Below, one piece after another: positions 1-7,874 of a stretch of DNA of 64,000 nucleotides. The stretch lies in assembly GCF_009758125.1 (NCBI RefSeq), contig NZ_WRXO01000009.1, positions 124,001-188,000 on the forward strand. The letters run 5' to 3'. This DNA is from Chitinophaga oryziterrae (GTDB lineage: Bacteria; Bacteroidota; Bacteroidia; Chitinophagales; Chitinophagaceae). The notes beneath the pieces were generated by a model that saw only the letters and a program-made list of their open reading frames with translations, did no database searches and was not told where the DNA came from. Made by a program: the position numbers and the translations under genes. Position 1 is the first letter of the stretch. Each line of letters starts with the position of its first letter.

Positions 1-383
1 ATTTTAATATAGAAGGTGAAATGGTGGTAGCGTCTGCCCATCGTAATCCCGACAAAGTAAGAGAACTGTGTATCACTGCACAGGAAAAAGGCTTTGGCGT
101 GGTTATTGCCGCGGCAGGTATGGCGGCCGCCTTACCCGGAGTAGTATCTGCTTATACTTCTTTACCCGTATTGGGCGTTCCTTTGGAAGGTGGCTTACCA
201 GGAGGAATAGATGCTCTTTATTCTATTGTACAGATGCCTGCAGGTTTGCCGGTAGGAACACTCGCAGTTGGTAAAGCCGGCGCAAAAAATGCTGCCGTAC
301 TGGCAGCCCGTATCCTTGCACTGGGCAATCCCGCAATTGCTGCAAAAGTGGAGTCCTTTAAGCAGCAGGGCTATAAACTATAA
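1..383 (+). CDS. purE: PurE, N5-CAIR mutase (5' end outside window)
   Basis: C-terminal part of the class I PurE mutase, which converts N5-CAIR to CAIR in purine synthesis in the cytoplasm. The reading frame is open to the left edge of the window, so the N-terminus is missing. Visible family signatures are SAHRNPD (substrate loop), AAAGMAAALPGV and the GVPLEGGLPGGIDALYSIVQMP stretch around the active site. The C-terminus looks complete. The annotated ATG at 21 is internal and not the true start. A hairpin followed by TTTT lies about 35 bases downstream and probably ends the transcript. Identification is firm; only the length is unknown. Confidence 0.95.
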   Translation, partial: FNIEGEMVVASAHRNPDKVRELCITAQEKGFGVVIAAAGMAAALPGVVSAYTSLPVLGVPLEGGLPGGIDALYSIVQMPAGLPVGTLAVGKAGAKNAAVLAARILALGNPAIAAKVESFKQQGYKL

Positions 384-416
384 GTACTGTTTGTAGAGAA
401 AAGGCTACAAAACTCA

Positions 417-471
417 GGTGCTTCCTGATTGTAGAAAAAGCTATAACTTACTCCTTCAGGAAGTACCTTTT
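417..471 (+). terminator. Probable terminator after purE
   Basis: A 12-base stem (417-428 with 456-467, one mismatch) encloses a 27-base loop and is followed directly by TTTT. A smaller hairpin (391-396 with 405-410) precedes it. It fits an intrinsic terminator between purE and phoH. Confidence 0.5.
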
Positions 472-506
472 GCCTCAACACTCAAACATTTAAATCTATA
501 TATCAA

Positions 507-1475
507 TTGACAGAATCAATCATCAATTTAGATAGCGTTAATCCCATCGAATTTTTCGGGGTGAATAACGGAAAGTTAGACTTGTTAAAAAAGAAATTCC
601 CTCTGCTGAAAATACTTTCCCGTGGCACACAACTCAAACTGTCAGGCGCACAGGAAGAAGTAAATGTTGCCCAGGAAAAAATCGGTCAGATCATCTCCTA
701 CCTCGAACGCAATGGTAACCTCAGCGAAGGTTATTTTGAACAGATTCTGGGAGATGAAGAAAAGGTAGACAACTTCAAAGAGAACAATTCCAACGAAATA
801 CTCGTTTTTGGCCCCAACGGACGGAATGTTCGCGCCCGTACAGCTAACCAGAAGAATATGGTGGCGCTCAGCGATAAGAACGATATTGTGTTTGCCATCG
901 GCCCGGCAGGTACAGGTAAGACCTATACCGCTGTGGCATTGGCAGTACGTGCGTTAAAGAACAAGGCCGTACGCAAAATCATTTTGACCCGCCCGGCAGT
1001 GGAAGCAGGTGAAAACCTCGGATTCCTGCCAGGAGACCTGAAAGAAAAAATCGATCCTTACCTGCGCCCGTTATACGACGCACTGGACGATATGATACCA
1101 GCCGATAAGCTCACCTATTTCATGACTAACAGGGTGATCGAAATCGCACCACTGGCATATATGCGCGGACGTACCCTCGATAATTCCTTTATTATCCTGG
1201 ACGAAGCGCAGAATGCTACCGACCTGCAGATGAAGATGTTCCTCACACGTATAGGACCATCCGCTAAAGCGATCATCACAGGAGACCTCACACAGGTGGA
1301 TCTGCCAAGGAATATCAAATCCGGCCTCGTAAAAGCTACCCGCATCCTCAAAAATGTGCATGGTATCGGTTACCTGGAACTGGATGAAGAAGACGTGGTA
1401 AGACACCGCCTTGTGAAAGCAATTATAAAGGCATATGATGCAGCAGATGTAGTTAGGGAAAAAGAGGAACGTTAG
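507..1475 (+). CDS. phoH: PhoH-like ATPase
   Basis: Cytoplasmic P-loop ATPase of the PhoH/YbeZ family, 322 residues, a usual length. The N-terminal ~90 residues match the KH-like lead-in of YbeZ-type proteins. Walker A is GPAGTGKT at residues 132-139 and Walker B is FIILDEAQ at 228-235. YbeZ proteins are linked to RNA handling and often work with YbeY; the exact substrate is not visible here. The chosen start is TTG, because no in-frame ATG gives a complete N-terminal domain. It stands alone between purE and a lipoprotein gene. Confidence 0.92.
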   Translation: MTESIINLDSVNPIEFFGVNNGKLDLLKKKFPLLKILSRGTQLKLSGAQEEVNVAQEKIGQIISYLERNGNLSEGYFEQILGDEEKVDNFKENNSNEILVFGPNGRNVRARTANQKNMVALSDKNDIVFAIGPAGTGKTYTAVALAVRALKNKAVRKIILTRPAVEAGENLGFLPGDLKEKIDPYLRPLYDALDDMIPADKLTYFMTNRVIEIAPLAYMRGRTLDNSFIILDEAQNATDLQMKMFLTRIGPSAKAIITGDLTQVDLPRNIKSGLVKATRILKNVHGIGYLELDEEDVVRHRLVKAIIKAYDAADVVREKEER

Positions 1476-1625
1476 TACAATTAACACTTCATTAACAGTG
1501 TTTGTAGTATGTTCACCCTCTAAACTGTAATGCTAAAGTATTCATAAACCTATACCGGTTTACAGTAAAAAAACAAATTATGGTGTAATCGCAGAGAACT
1601 TACAGGTAACTTCCATCAGCTGCTT

Positions 1626-1656
1626 TTTGTAATTTTCCACTTTCCGCCTATTTTTG
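1626..1656 (+). promoter_or_regulatory. Bacteroidota-type promoter, full match
   Basis: TTTG at 1626-1629, then exactly 19 bases, then TATTTTTG at 1649-1656. This fits the Bacteroidota housekeeping consensus TTTG-N19-TAnnTTTG in both boxes. It sits just upstream of the lipoprotein at 1671. Confidence 0.8.
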
Positions 1657-1670
1657 TTAATTGTATTATA

Positions 1671-2153
1671 ATGAACAATTGCATGACCAATTATCTGCGC
1701 ATCCTTAACCTGGCGTTATTATTCGGTACTGTATTGAGTGGTTGCCAAAAACATGCAGCCCCTCAGGAAGTAGCGCTCAATTTTATGCACGCTATACAGG
1801 AGTCGAATTTCGACCTTGCCAGGGATTACGCCACAAAGGAATCGCAGCAGGTAATACAGCTCTACTCCTTTTTTGATGCCCGTCGTAACGATTCGGAACG
1901 GAATAAGATCAAAAAAGCAGGGATAGAAGTGATAGATACCGAGGAAAATGGCGATAAAGCGACCGTTACCGTGCTGAATTCTTCTTCCAAACAAAAGGAA
2001 AGACTACAACTGGTAAAAGAAAACGGACAGTGGAAGATATCTCTGACGTTCGAAAGCATTATTCCAAACTATATGCCGCCGGCAACTCCATTAGATTCAT
2101 CCGAAAGTATTTTACAGCAGGATTCTTTGGTAATGCCTCAACCAGAAAAATAA
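1671..2153 (+). CDS. DUF4878-like lipoprotein
   Basis: Predicted lipoprotein of 160 residues. A hydrophobic stretch at residues 9-22 ends in the lipobox LSGC, with the acylated cysteine at 25. The body (EVALNFMHAIQ, then DTEENGDKATVTV and KENGQWKI) has the NTF2-like pattern of DUF4878 and related domains: one long helix followed by a curved beta sheet ending in a GQWKI strand. The function is unknown. The proline-rich tail looks disordered. An alternative start is the ATG at 1683, which gives a more normal signal peptide. It has its own promoter. Confidence 0.75.
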   Translation: MNNCMTNYLRILNLALLFGTVLSGCQKHAAPQEVALNFMHAIQESNFDLARDYATKESQQVIQLYSFFDARRNDSERNKIKKAGIEVIDTEENGDKATVTVLNSSSKQKERLQLVKENGQWKISLTFESIIPNYMPPATPLDSSESILQQDSLVMPQPEK

Positions 2154-2155
2154 TA

Positions 2156-2163
2156 TATTTTTG
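2156..2163 (+). promoter_or_regulatory. -7 promoter box ahead of ppa
   Basis: TATTTTTG, a match to TAnnTTTG, overlapping the region just after the preceding stop codon. No good -33 box is seen at 19 bases. It would give ppa a leader of about 145 bases. Confidence 0.5.
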
Positions 2164-2314
2164 CCGCGCACCAGCTAACGTTATAATTCCACATTACTTA
2201 AGGTAAATCAGTTGCCACAGTCAAATGAAAACGACTCTGTGGCAGTCTATTTTGTTGAAAGTAATGCATAACAAGGCCTGGCACCAAAATAATAATAAAC
2301 AAAACAAACAGAAG

Positions 2315-2857
2315 ATGACGACGAATAATCCCTGGCACAGCGTCAGCCCAGGAAAAGAGGCTCCCAAGGTAGTAAATGCTATTATTGAAATACCAAAAGG
2401 TAGCCGTGCCAAATATGAGCTGGACAAAGAAAGTGGTCTGTTGAAACTTGACAGGGTGCTGTACTCATCTGTATACTACCCTGCCAACTACGGTTTTATT
2501 CCAAAAACCTACTGTGATGATGATGATCCGCTGGATATCCTCGTACTTTCCCAGGTAGACGTAGTTCCCATGTGTATCATGGATGCGAAAGTGATCGGCG
2601 TAATGAGAATGATCGATGGCGGAGAAGCAGATGATAAAATCATCGCTGTTGCTGCCAATGATATGAGTGTAAACCATATCAATGATATCAGCGAATTACC
2701 TCCTCACTTCACAGCAGAAATGCGCCACTTCTTTGAAGAATATAAAAGGCTGGAACACAAGAAAGTGGAAGTTGCTGAATTCGAAAACAAAGAAGTTGCT
2801 GAAAGGATCGTGCTGGAAAGCATCGATGGATATAATAAGAAGTTCGGAAATAAATAA
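2315..2857 (+). CDS. ppa: Inorganic pyrophosphatase (family I)
   Basis: Soluble cytoplasmic enzyme that hydrolyses pyrophosphate and so drives biosynthetic reactions. The signature DDDDPLDILV supplies the metal-binding aspartates, and KYELDKESGLLKLDRVL and YPANYGFIP are classic family I motifs. I place the start at the ATG at 2315 (MTTNNPWHSVSPG, 180 residues). The frame is open back to 2225, but those 30 extra residues are Lys/Asn/Gln-rich and have no counterpart in the family, so they are probably untranslated leader. A strong hairpin terminator follows. Confidence 0.93.
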   Translation: MTTNNPWHSVSPGKEAPKVVNAIIEIPKGSRAKYELDKESGLLKLDRVLYSSVYYPANYGFIPKTYCDDDDPLDILVLSQVDVVPMCIMDAKVIGVMRMIDGGEADDKIIAVAANDMSVNHINDISELPPHFTAEMRHFFEEYKRLEHKKVEVAEFENKEVAERIVLESIDGYNKKFGNK

Positions 2858-2861
2858 TTAA

Positions 2862-2901
2862 ATAAAAAGGCCGGGGTTGATAGCAATCCCGGCCCTTTTT
2901 A
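2862..2901. terminator. Bidirectional terminator, ppa / NlpC
   Basis: GGCCGGG (2869-2875) pairs with CCCGGCC (2888-2894) around a 12-base loop. It is flanked by AAAAA on the left and CTTTTT on the right, so it can serve both converging genes. Confidence 0.85.
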
Positions 2902-2903
2902 TG

Positions 2904-3677
2904 TTAAAAATATCTTTTGATGATCCTTAAATTATGTGTTCTTAACCCCGTATCCACATTAATAATACCCTGATTATCAATAGAGTCAACCCTCACCTTA
3001 CCGGATGCATGTATGATCTCACGATCGTTTATCAAAATACCTACATGCGTAATACGCCCTTCCGTATTATCAAAAAACGCCAGATCACCTGTATGAACTT
3101 CCTGTAAAAAATCGACTGTTTCTCCCTGCGTAGCCTGCTGGTAAGCATCCCGCAAAAGTGCTATTCCCAACGTCTTAAATACCGTTTGCGTAAACCCGGA
3201 ACAATCAGCCCCAAAGACTGATTTTCCACCCCAGAGATAAGCCGTATTCAGGAAAAGAAATGCCTTGTCCAGCAGATCATTTTCATCCACCTTTTCGCTA
3301 CTGCCAAGCCTCTTTAGCGTTTCCTCAAATTGTACCGGGATCTTTCCCCACATTGTTACAGGTTCCACCACCTGTTTTACCAGGCAGCCATAAGGTACAT
3401 GCATTGCCTTCCCGTTCACTTCCACCGTATTGACCCAGCCCGCTGTATAATGCGTATAAGGAGCATGGAATAAATCATCCTCAATGGTTTCCAGATGATT
3501 AAAAGTGGCCCACCCCTCATAATTATCGTACTGACATCTTACCTTTACCCAGCCGTCTGTGCCTGTAACAAGGATTTCTACATTTTCTCCCCATAAAACC
3601 TGGGAGATCATTTCGCTTCTATGTGCCGGTTCAGCCCGCAAAGGCATCACTGGCACAACAGTAATCGCATATGGCAT
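2904..3677 (-). CDS. NlpC/P60 cysteine peptidase with SH3-type domain
   Basis: 257-residue peptidoglycan-type endopeptidase. Residues ~5-65 resemble a bacterial SH3 domain, and residues ~130-250 form an NlpC/P60 (C40) domain. The catalytic triad is visible: Cys159 in GADCSGFTQ, His211 in THVGIL and His223 in IIHASGKVRVDS. The layout resembles gamma-D-glutamyl-L-diamino acid endopeptidases (YkfC/DPP VI type), which trim muropeptides during cell-wall recycling. There is no obvious signal peptide, which fits a cytoplasmic recycling role, though that is inference. It converges on ppa. Confidence 0.88.
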   Translation of the reverse strand: MPYAITVVPVMPLRAEPAHRSEMISQVLWGENVEILVTGTDGWVKVRCQYDNYEGWATFNHLETIEDDLFHAPYTHYTAGWVNTVEVNGKAMHVPYGCLVKQVVEPVTMWGKIPVQFEETLKRLGSSEKVDENDLLDKAFLFLNTAYLWGGKSVFGADCSGFTQTVFKTLGIALLRDAYQQATQGETVDFLQEVHTGDLAFFDNTEGRITHVGILINDREIIHASGKVRVDSIDNQGIINVDTGLRTHNLRIIKRYF

Positions 3678-3758
3678 ATTAATTGTCTAAATTAAATCAT
3701 ATATTCAGAGCGAACAATCGAACCTTTTCGATTATTATATGTAAATATAGGTAACACT

Positions 3759-4334
3759 ATGCTTCAGCAGTTAACTAATTTATCGGATAAAGAATTGATT
3801 TCCCGGGCACGAAAACTGAAGGATCAGGAAGCCGAAGGGGTACTACTTGAAAGATATAGCCATCTTTTGGTCGCTATCTCAATGCCTCATCTGAATACTG
3901 GTCCGGGTACCACGCCCGAAGAAATGTATCCATCCATCCTGCAACGCCTCAGTAATAGCCTGAAAACACAAACAATTCCCAAGGCCAACGAATGGCTGCA
4001 TTATACCGTTAAGGCACAGAACGATAAAGCAGACAGGAACATTCCCTTCTTTCCGTCAAACGAATCAAGAGATGTACAACAGGTAGAAAATAAAGTGGAA
4101 AAAGCCAGTAATAACCTGTTGGAACAACAACAACTGGCTAACCAGATCCAACAGGTATTTAAACAACTGGACACAGAAGAGAGATTTTTTCTGCAGCAGT
4201 TCTATATAGAGCAAAAAACATTTGCTGAACTGGCAGCTGCTAAAAAGTATCCTGTTGAAAAAGTAAGGTTGAAACTACGGGAAGCGAAACAGAAAATGGC
4301 TTCTTTAATGATGACACAAACAGATGGCAAATAA
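3759..4334 (+). CDS. Degenerate ECF sigma-like protein
   Basis: 191 residues. It parallels the sigma factor at 5518 along its whole length: LSDKELISRA versus LTDEELLQRY, then a core-binding-like helix, then a C-terminal helix-turn-helix (TEERFFLQQFYIEQKTFAEL). Region 2 is poorly conserved: the acidic core-binding segment and the basic/aromatic promoter-melting residues are mostly replaced. It overlaps the next gene, a zinc-finger anti-sigma-like protein, by 11 bases, as sigma/anti-sigma pairs often do. I infer a diverged sigma factor; it may no longer direct transcription and may only bind its partner. Confidence 0.6.
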   Translation: MLQQLTNLSDKELISRARKLKDQEAEGVLLERYSHLLVAISMPHLNTGPGTTPEEMYPSILQRLSNSLKTQTIPKANEWLHYTVKAQNDKADRNIPFFPSNESRDVQQVENKVEKASNNLLEQQQLANQIQQVFKQLDTEERFFLQQFYIEQKTFAELAAAKKYPVEKVRLKLREAKQKMASLMMTQTDGK

Positions 4335-5406
4335 CTCGGTAAACAACGACAAAATATTAAAGGTATTCAGCAACATCCGTTGTCTGAACAGGGATCAGTT
4401 GCCCAGATACCTGGATGGCCGTTTGACTGACGTGGAGAAACACCTGGTGGAACAACACCTGGTCGACTGCGATCTGTGTAACGAGGCTTTACATATATTA
4501 GAGCAATCACAATACAGAGATAAATACCAGTCTCTTTCCATCAGCATTCAGCAGTATATCCGTAACAGTATCAAACAGGTTTCTCATGTACAAAAAGCGG
4601 AACGCTACCAGCGGAAAGAACAAAAAAAGGAAAGCCTGTTGATTTATTTCTGGGTAGTAGCGGCTATTGCCCTGGCTGCCGGTGGTATTTACCTGGTACA
4701 GCAGGAAAGCAGGTTCAAAGCACAGGCCCCTAAACCACTTGCCAGTACAGGAGACCTGAAAGCTATTCCCGCTTCCAGCACGCAGTCCATTGCGGCAAAA
4801 CAGGATACGGTAAAGGTCGTCCCAGTCGTTCCTCCCCCTCCTCCACCGCCTGTTGTGGTGAAAGAGAAAGTAGTAATTCCGGTAGCTAAAAAAGATTCGC
4901 TGAAAGTGAAAGATACCCTGAAAGTGAAAACGGCACCTGTTACAAAACCGGTAGTGAAAACAGATACTGCTGTTAAAAAAACGCCCGCAGCTGTTAAACC
5001 ACCAGAAGATAAAAAGGACGACTCGGATACCAAAAAAACACCTGTACCCAAAGACAATCCTCCTATAAAAAAGGAAGAGCCAAAGACAGTAGCTAAAGAT
5101 AAAGATGATGATGATAAAAAACCGGTAACCAAAGTGACTGCTCCTGCAGAAACAACCAGCACCGATGAGTTTTTATATAAAGCTGCGATGGTCTATCATC
5201 AGCAGGGTGACCTGAACGAGGCTATTTCCCGCTATAAACATCTTGCGGCAAGCAACAGCCGTTACGGCGAATTAGCCCGTTACCAGCTGGCTGTATGCTA
5301 TCGTAGCAAAGGACAAACAGGCAAGGCACGCCGTATGTTCAAAGAAGTGGTAGATATGAATGGCAGTATGAAAGATAAAGCACAGGCCGCATTAGATAAT
5401 CTGTAA
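4324..5406 (+). CDS. Anti-sigma-like zinc finger protein with periplasmic TPR tail
   Basis: 360 residues in four parts. Residues ~15-60 hold an anti-sigma zinc-finger motif (QHLVDCDLC, His-x3-Cys-x2-Cys). One membrane helix lies at about 103-124. A long Pro/Lys/Thr-rich linker (~135-275) includes seven consecutive prolines. The C-terminal ~75 residues are TPR-like (KAAMVYHQQGDLNEAISRYKHL). The topology would place the zinc finger in the cytoplasm, holding the neighbouring sigma-like protein, and the TPR in the periplasm. It overlaps the upstream gene by 11 bases. The linker is low complexity, so its exact extent is unimportant. Confidence 0.7.
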   Translation: MANNSVNNDKILKVFSNIRCLNRDQLPRYLDGRLTDVEKHLVEQHLVDCDLCNEALHILEQSQYRDKYQSLSISIQQYIRNSIKQVSHVQKAERYQRKEQKKESLLIYFWVVAAIALAAGGIYLVQQESRFKAQAPKPLASTGDLKAIPASSTQSIAAKQDTVKVVPVVPPPPPPPVVVKEKVVIPVAKKDSLKVKDTLKVKTAPVTKPVVKTDTAVKKTPAAVKPPEDKKDDSDTKKTPVPKDNPPIKKEEPKTVAKDKDDDDKKPVTKVTAPAETTSTDEFLYKAAMVYHQQGDLNEAISRYKHLAASNSRYGELARYQLAVCYRSKGQTGKARRMFKEVVDMNGSMKDKAQAALDNL

Positions 5407-5424
5407 TAAGCCACTTACTTACGT

Positions 5425-5466
5425 ATAAAAGCGAAGGCTCTCCGGTTGGAGAGCCTTCGCTTTTAT
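5425..5466. terminator. Long perfect hairpin terminator
   Basis: A 19-base perfect inverted repeat (5425-5443 with 5448-5466) around the loop GGTT, with A-rich and T-rich outer ends. It separates the two sigma/anti-sigma pairs. Confidence 0.85.
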
Positions 5467-5517
5467 GGAATTTTACATTTCCTGCATCTATATATTATAA
5501 GTTTTTATCTTTATACA

Positions 5518-6084
5518 GTGAATTATAAAAACAGCCGGGAATTAACAGACGAAGAATTGCTACAGCGGTACAAAGCCGATGAAGACAGCAACTGGATAGG
5601 CATCCTGTTCGACAGGTATGCCATACTCCTGTTGGGTCTCTGCATGAAGTACCTGAAAAATGAAGAAGACGCAAGAGATAGTGTACAACAGATCTTTTTA
5701 AAAGTACTGGCAGAGATCAATAAACACCAGGTCCAGTTCTTCCGTGCCTGGATCTATATGGTTGCCAAAAACTATTGCCTGATGCAACTCCGCCATAAGC
5801 AACAGGTCCGTCAGGAAGAAGTGAATGAAAATCATCTGAACAACCCCGCCATAGCAGACGAGGAGAAGGCAAAATTCATAGAAAAGGATATCTTGCTGGA
5901 GAACATGCAACAGGCACTGGAACAATTAAATCCTGATCAGCGTATATGCTTAAAACTGTTCTACCTGCAAAAAGTATCCTACCAGGATATTGCAACACGA
6001 ACAGGCTATACCCTGTTACAGGTAAAGAGCTACATACAGAATGGGAAGCGGAACCTGAAACAGTTATTGAGTAAACACGGGTGA
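5518..6084 (+). CDS. ECF RNA polymerase sigma-70 factor
   Basis: 188 residues with both sigma regions: region 2 (LKNEEDARDSVQQIFLKV, then RAWIYMVAKNYC) and region 4 (QLNPDQRICLKLFYLQKVSYQDIATRTGYTLLQVKSYIQNGKRNL). It would direct RNA polymerase to a set of alternative promoters. I choose GTG at 5518. The frame is open back to a TTG at 5446, but that lies inside the terminator hairpin and cannot be a real start. The stop overlaps the GTG of the next gene (GTGA at 6081), so the two are translationally coupled. Confidence 0.85.
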   Translation: MNYKNSRELTDEELLQRYKADEDSNWIGILFDRYAILLLGLCMKYLKNEEDARDSVQQIFLKVLAEINKHQVQFFRAWIYMVAKNYCLMQLRHKQQVRQEEVNENHLNNPAIADEEKAKFIEKDILLENMQQALEQLNPDQRICLKLFYLQKVSYQDIATRTGYTLLQVKSYIQNGKRNLKQLLSKHG

Positions 6085-6467
6085 AGAAATTTATTATGGA
6101 CAATTTTATGAATGAAGAATATAACGACCTGTTCACCACTACACAATGCCCTTCGCAGCAACAGCTGCTGGACTATGTGCAGGGCCGGCTGACACCGGAA
6201 CAGCAACATGAGGTGGAAATGCACCTCGCTGATTGTGAATTGTGCAGTGAGGCCGTAGAGGGATTGGCCACCATTAAACAGAAAGAACAGATCCCCGTAT
6301 GGTTGCAGCAAATGAGAAATCAGATGTTACGCAAACTGCGTTCGCGTAAACGCCGCAAAGACCACGTTGCTTATTATACACAACTGGCCATCATCGTCAT
6401 TGTGATACTGTTTATTTTGCTCGCAGCCTTCTGGGCCTATCATTTTATCACACACAGATCATTATAA
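6081..6467 (+). CDS. Zinc-finger anti-sigma factor, membrane bound
   Basis: 128 residues. The N-terminal half has a ZAS-type motif (MHLADCELC, His-x3-Cys-x2-Cys). A Lys/Arg-rich stretch (RKLRSRKRRK) precedes a single membrane helix near the C-terminus, leaving almost no periplasmic domain. It presumably sequesters the sigma factor encoded just upstream, with which it overlaps by four bases. An alternative start is the ATG at 6096. Unlike the anti-sigma at 4324 it has no periplasmic sensor part, so the signal would have to arrive through another protein. Confidence 0.78.
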   Translation: MKKFIMDNFMNEEYNDLFTTTQCPSQQQLLDYVQGRLTPEQQHEVEMHLADCELCSEAVEGLATIKQKEQIPVWLQQMRNQMLRKLRSRKRRKDHVAYYTQLAIIVIVILFILLAAFWAYHFITHRSL

Positions 6468-6470
6468 TAA

Positions 6471-6501
6471 AAAAAGGGAACCAGACCGGTTCCCTTTTTT
6501 T
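6471..6501. terminator. Bidirectional terminator
   Basis: GGGAACC (6476-6482) pairs with GGTTCCC (6488-6494) around a 5-base loop, with A-tract and T-tract flanks. It lies between converging genes. Confidence 0.85.
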
Positions 6502-6520
6502 ATATGTGTAATTTATCTTC

Positions 6521-7762
6521 TTATTTCAGACCTTCCAGCTTCTTCTTAACAGCTTCCACTTTATCAGTCTGGTTTTTGATAGCATAGATTTTCTGCAGTG
6601 CATACAAACAGCTCTCGTAAGTTTGTTTGTCGCCTGGTTCCAGAGATGCCACCTTTGCAGTAAAGTTCTCATCCGCTTTCTCAAAGTAAGGAAGTGCAGT
6701 ATTCATCAGTCCTTCAACTTTTGTCTGCAGATCTTTTGCTTTAGGAGAGTTCTGTAATTTACTGTCCATGTTGTTCAGCTCTTTATTATAACCTACTGCA
6801 CGGTTGAAGTATAATGCACCTAACTGGAAGTTAGCAGTAGCATCATCACTTTTCAGTTCAATAGCTTTTTTATAAGCGTTTTCTGCTTTGGTCATCAAAG
6901 CATCATAGTCAGCTGGTTTAGCAATTGTATCATGAGGATTAGCCAGGTTATCTACACGGATACCATAGTCTAATACTGTCTGGAAATCATTTGGGTTTTC
7001 TGCCACTTTCTTTTCCAGCATAGAGATCAACTCAGCAGTTTTACCGGTTTTGGAGTAATAAATCATCTCCATATCGTTAAAACGCTTGTCTTTAGGGAAC
7101 ATCAATTTACCATCTTCGATAGCTTTCAGCCAGTTGGCATTATCACCTTTCTCTTCGTAAGCCTGAGCCAGGATCACAAACAACGCAGGTTCACCTTTAA
7201 ACTGCAGTTCTGCTGCTTTCTTCAGGTAAGTGATGGCTTCATCTTTCTTACCAGCCTGACTAGCTGCATAACCCGCATAAAAAGTCATGGAAGTATCTGT
7301 AGGAATAGAACCACCCAGGTTCCTGCCATTGTAAAACTGTGCAATTGAAAATGCTTCACTGAAGTGAGTGTAAGCTGAATCCCATTTCTGCTCATTCAGA
7401 TTACCATAACCTGCGTTACCTACGGTAGCATACAGGTTAAACATACGCTGGTTCAGTTCAAGCAGTGCTTCTGGCATTTTAGGACTGATTTCAAGCGCTT
7501 TTTTATACGCTTCGAATGCTTCCAGTGCTTCTGCTGAATTTTTATCCTTAGTGGCTAAAGCTTCATACACTTTACCCTTTACATACCAGGTTTTAGCGTC
7601 GTTCTTCGTTTTTTCATTTTCGAGTGCGGCCTGGATATCAGCTTTTGCCTTCACCAGATCATTACTCTTCACTGCATCATCTGCACTGCTTACCTTCGCC
7701 TTCTGCGCCATCGCTGCTACGCCCAGACCGCAAAAGATAAAAGAAACCAATAGTTTTTTCAT
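6521..7762 (-). CDS. Secreted TPR repeat protein
   Basis: 413 residues starting with a signal peptide cleaved after AMA (MKKLLVSFIFCGLGVAAMA). The mature protein consists of tetratricopeptide repeats throughout, for example KTWYVKGKVYEALA, FYAGYAASQAGKKDEAITYLKKAAEL and TANFQLGALYFNRAVGYNKEL. TPR proteins mediate protein contacts; no enzymatic domain is present. It is probably periplasmic and its partner is unknown. It lies downstream of gyrA on the same strand, with a 112-base gap, and faces the sigma/anti-sigma genes. Confidence 0.82.
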   Translation of the reverse strand: MKKLLVSFIFCGLGVAAMAQKAKVSSADDAVKSNDLVKAKADIQAALENEKTKNDAKTWYVKGKVYEALATKDKNSAEALEAFEAYKKALEISPKMPEALLELNQRMFNLYATVGNAGYGNLNEQKWDSAYTHFSEAFSIAQFYNGRNLGGSIPTDTSMTFYAGYAASQAGKKDEAITYLKKAAELQFKGEPALFVILAQAYEEKGDNANWLKAIEDGKLMFPKDKRFNDMEMIYYSKTGKTAELISMLEKKVAENPNDFQTVLDYGIRVDNLANPHDTIAKPADYDALMTKAENAYKKAIELKSDDATANFQLGALYFNRAVGYNKELNNMDSKLQNSPKAKDLQTKVEGLMNTALPYFEKADENFTAKVASLEPGDKQTYESCLYALQKIYAIKNQTDKVEAVKKKLEGLK

Positions 7763-7874
7763 GAGCTCAATTTTTTGTTTGCTATACGTTTGATGTTAGA
7801 TGTTTCCGTGTTTACTACAGATATAATAAATACAATTAACCAGCGGTTAACCATTAGTTGGCACGTATTATTAT

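Noticed and set aside
1071..1487. Antisense open frame over phoH
   Set aside because: Shadow of a well-supported gene.
4689..5162. 157-residue antisense frame opposite the anti-sigma linker
   Set aside because: It is a mirror of low-complexity Pro/Lys/Thr codons, giving runs of Gly/Ser/Val. No start context or family.
5446..5517. Longer N-terminus for the sigma factor
   Set aside because: The extension begins at a TTG inside the terminator hairpin and encodes an atypical hydrophobic stretch.
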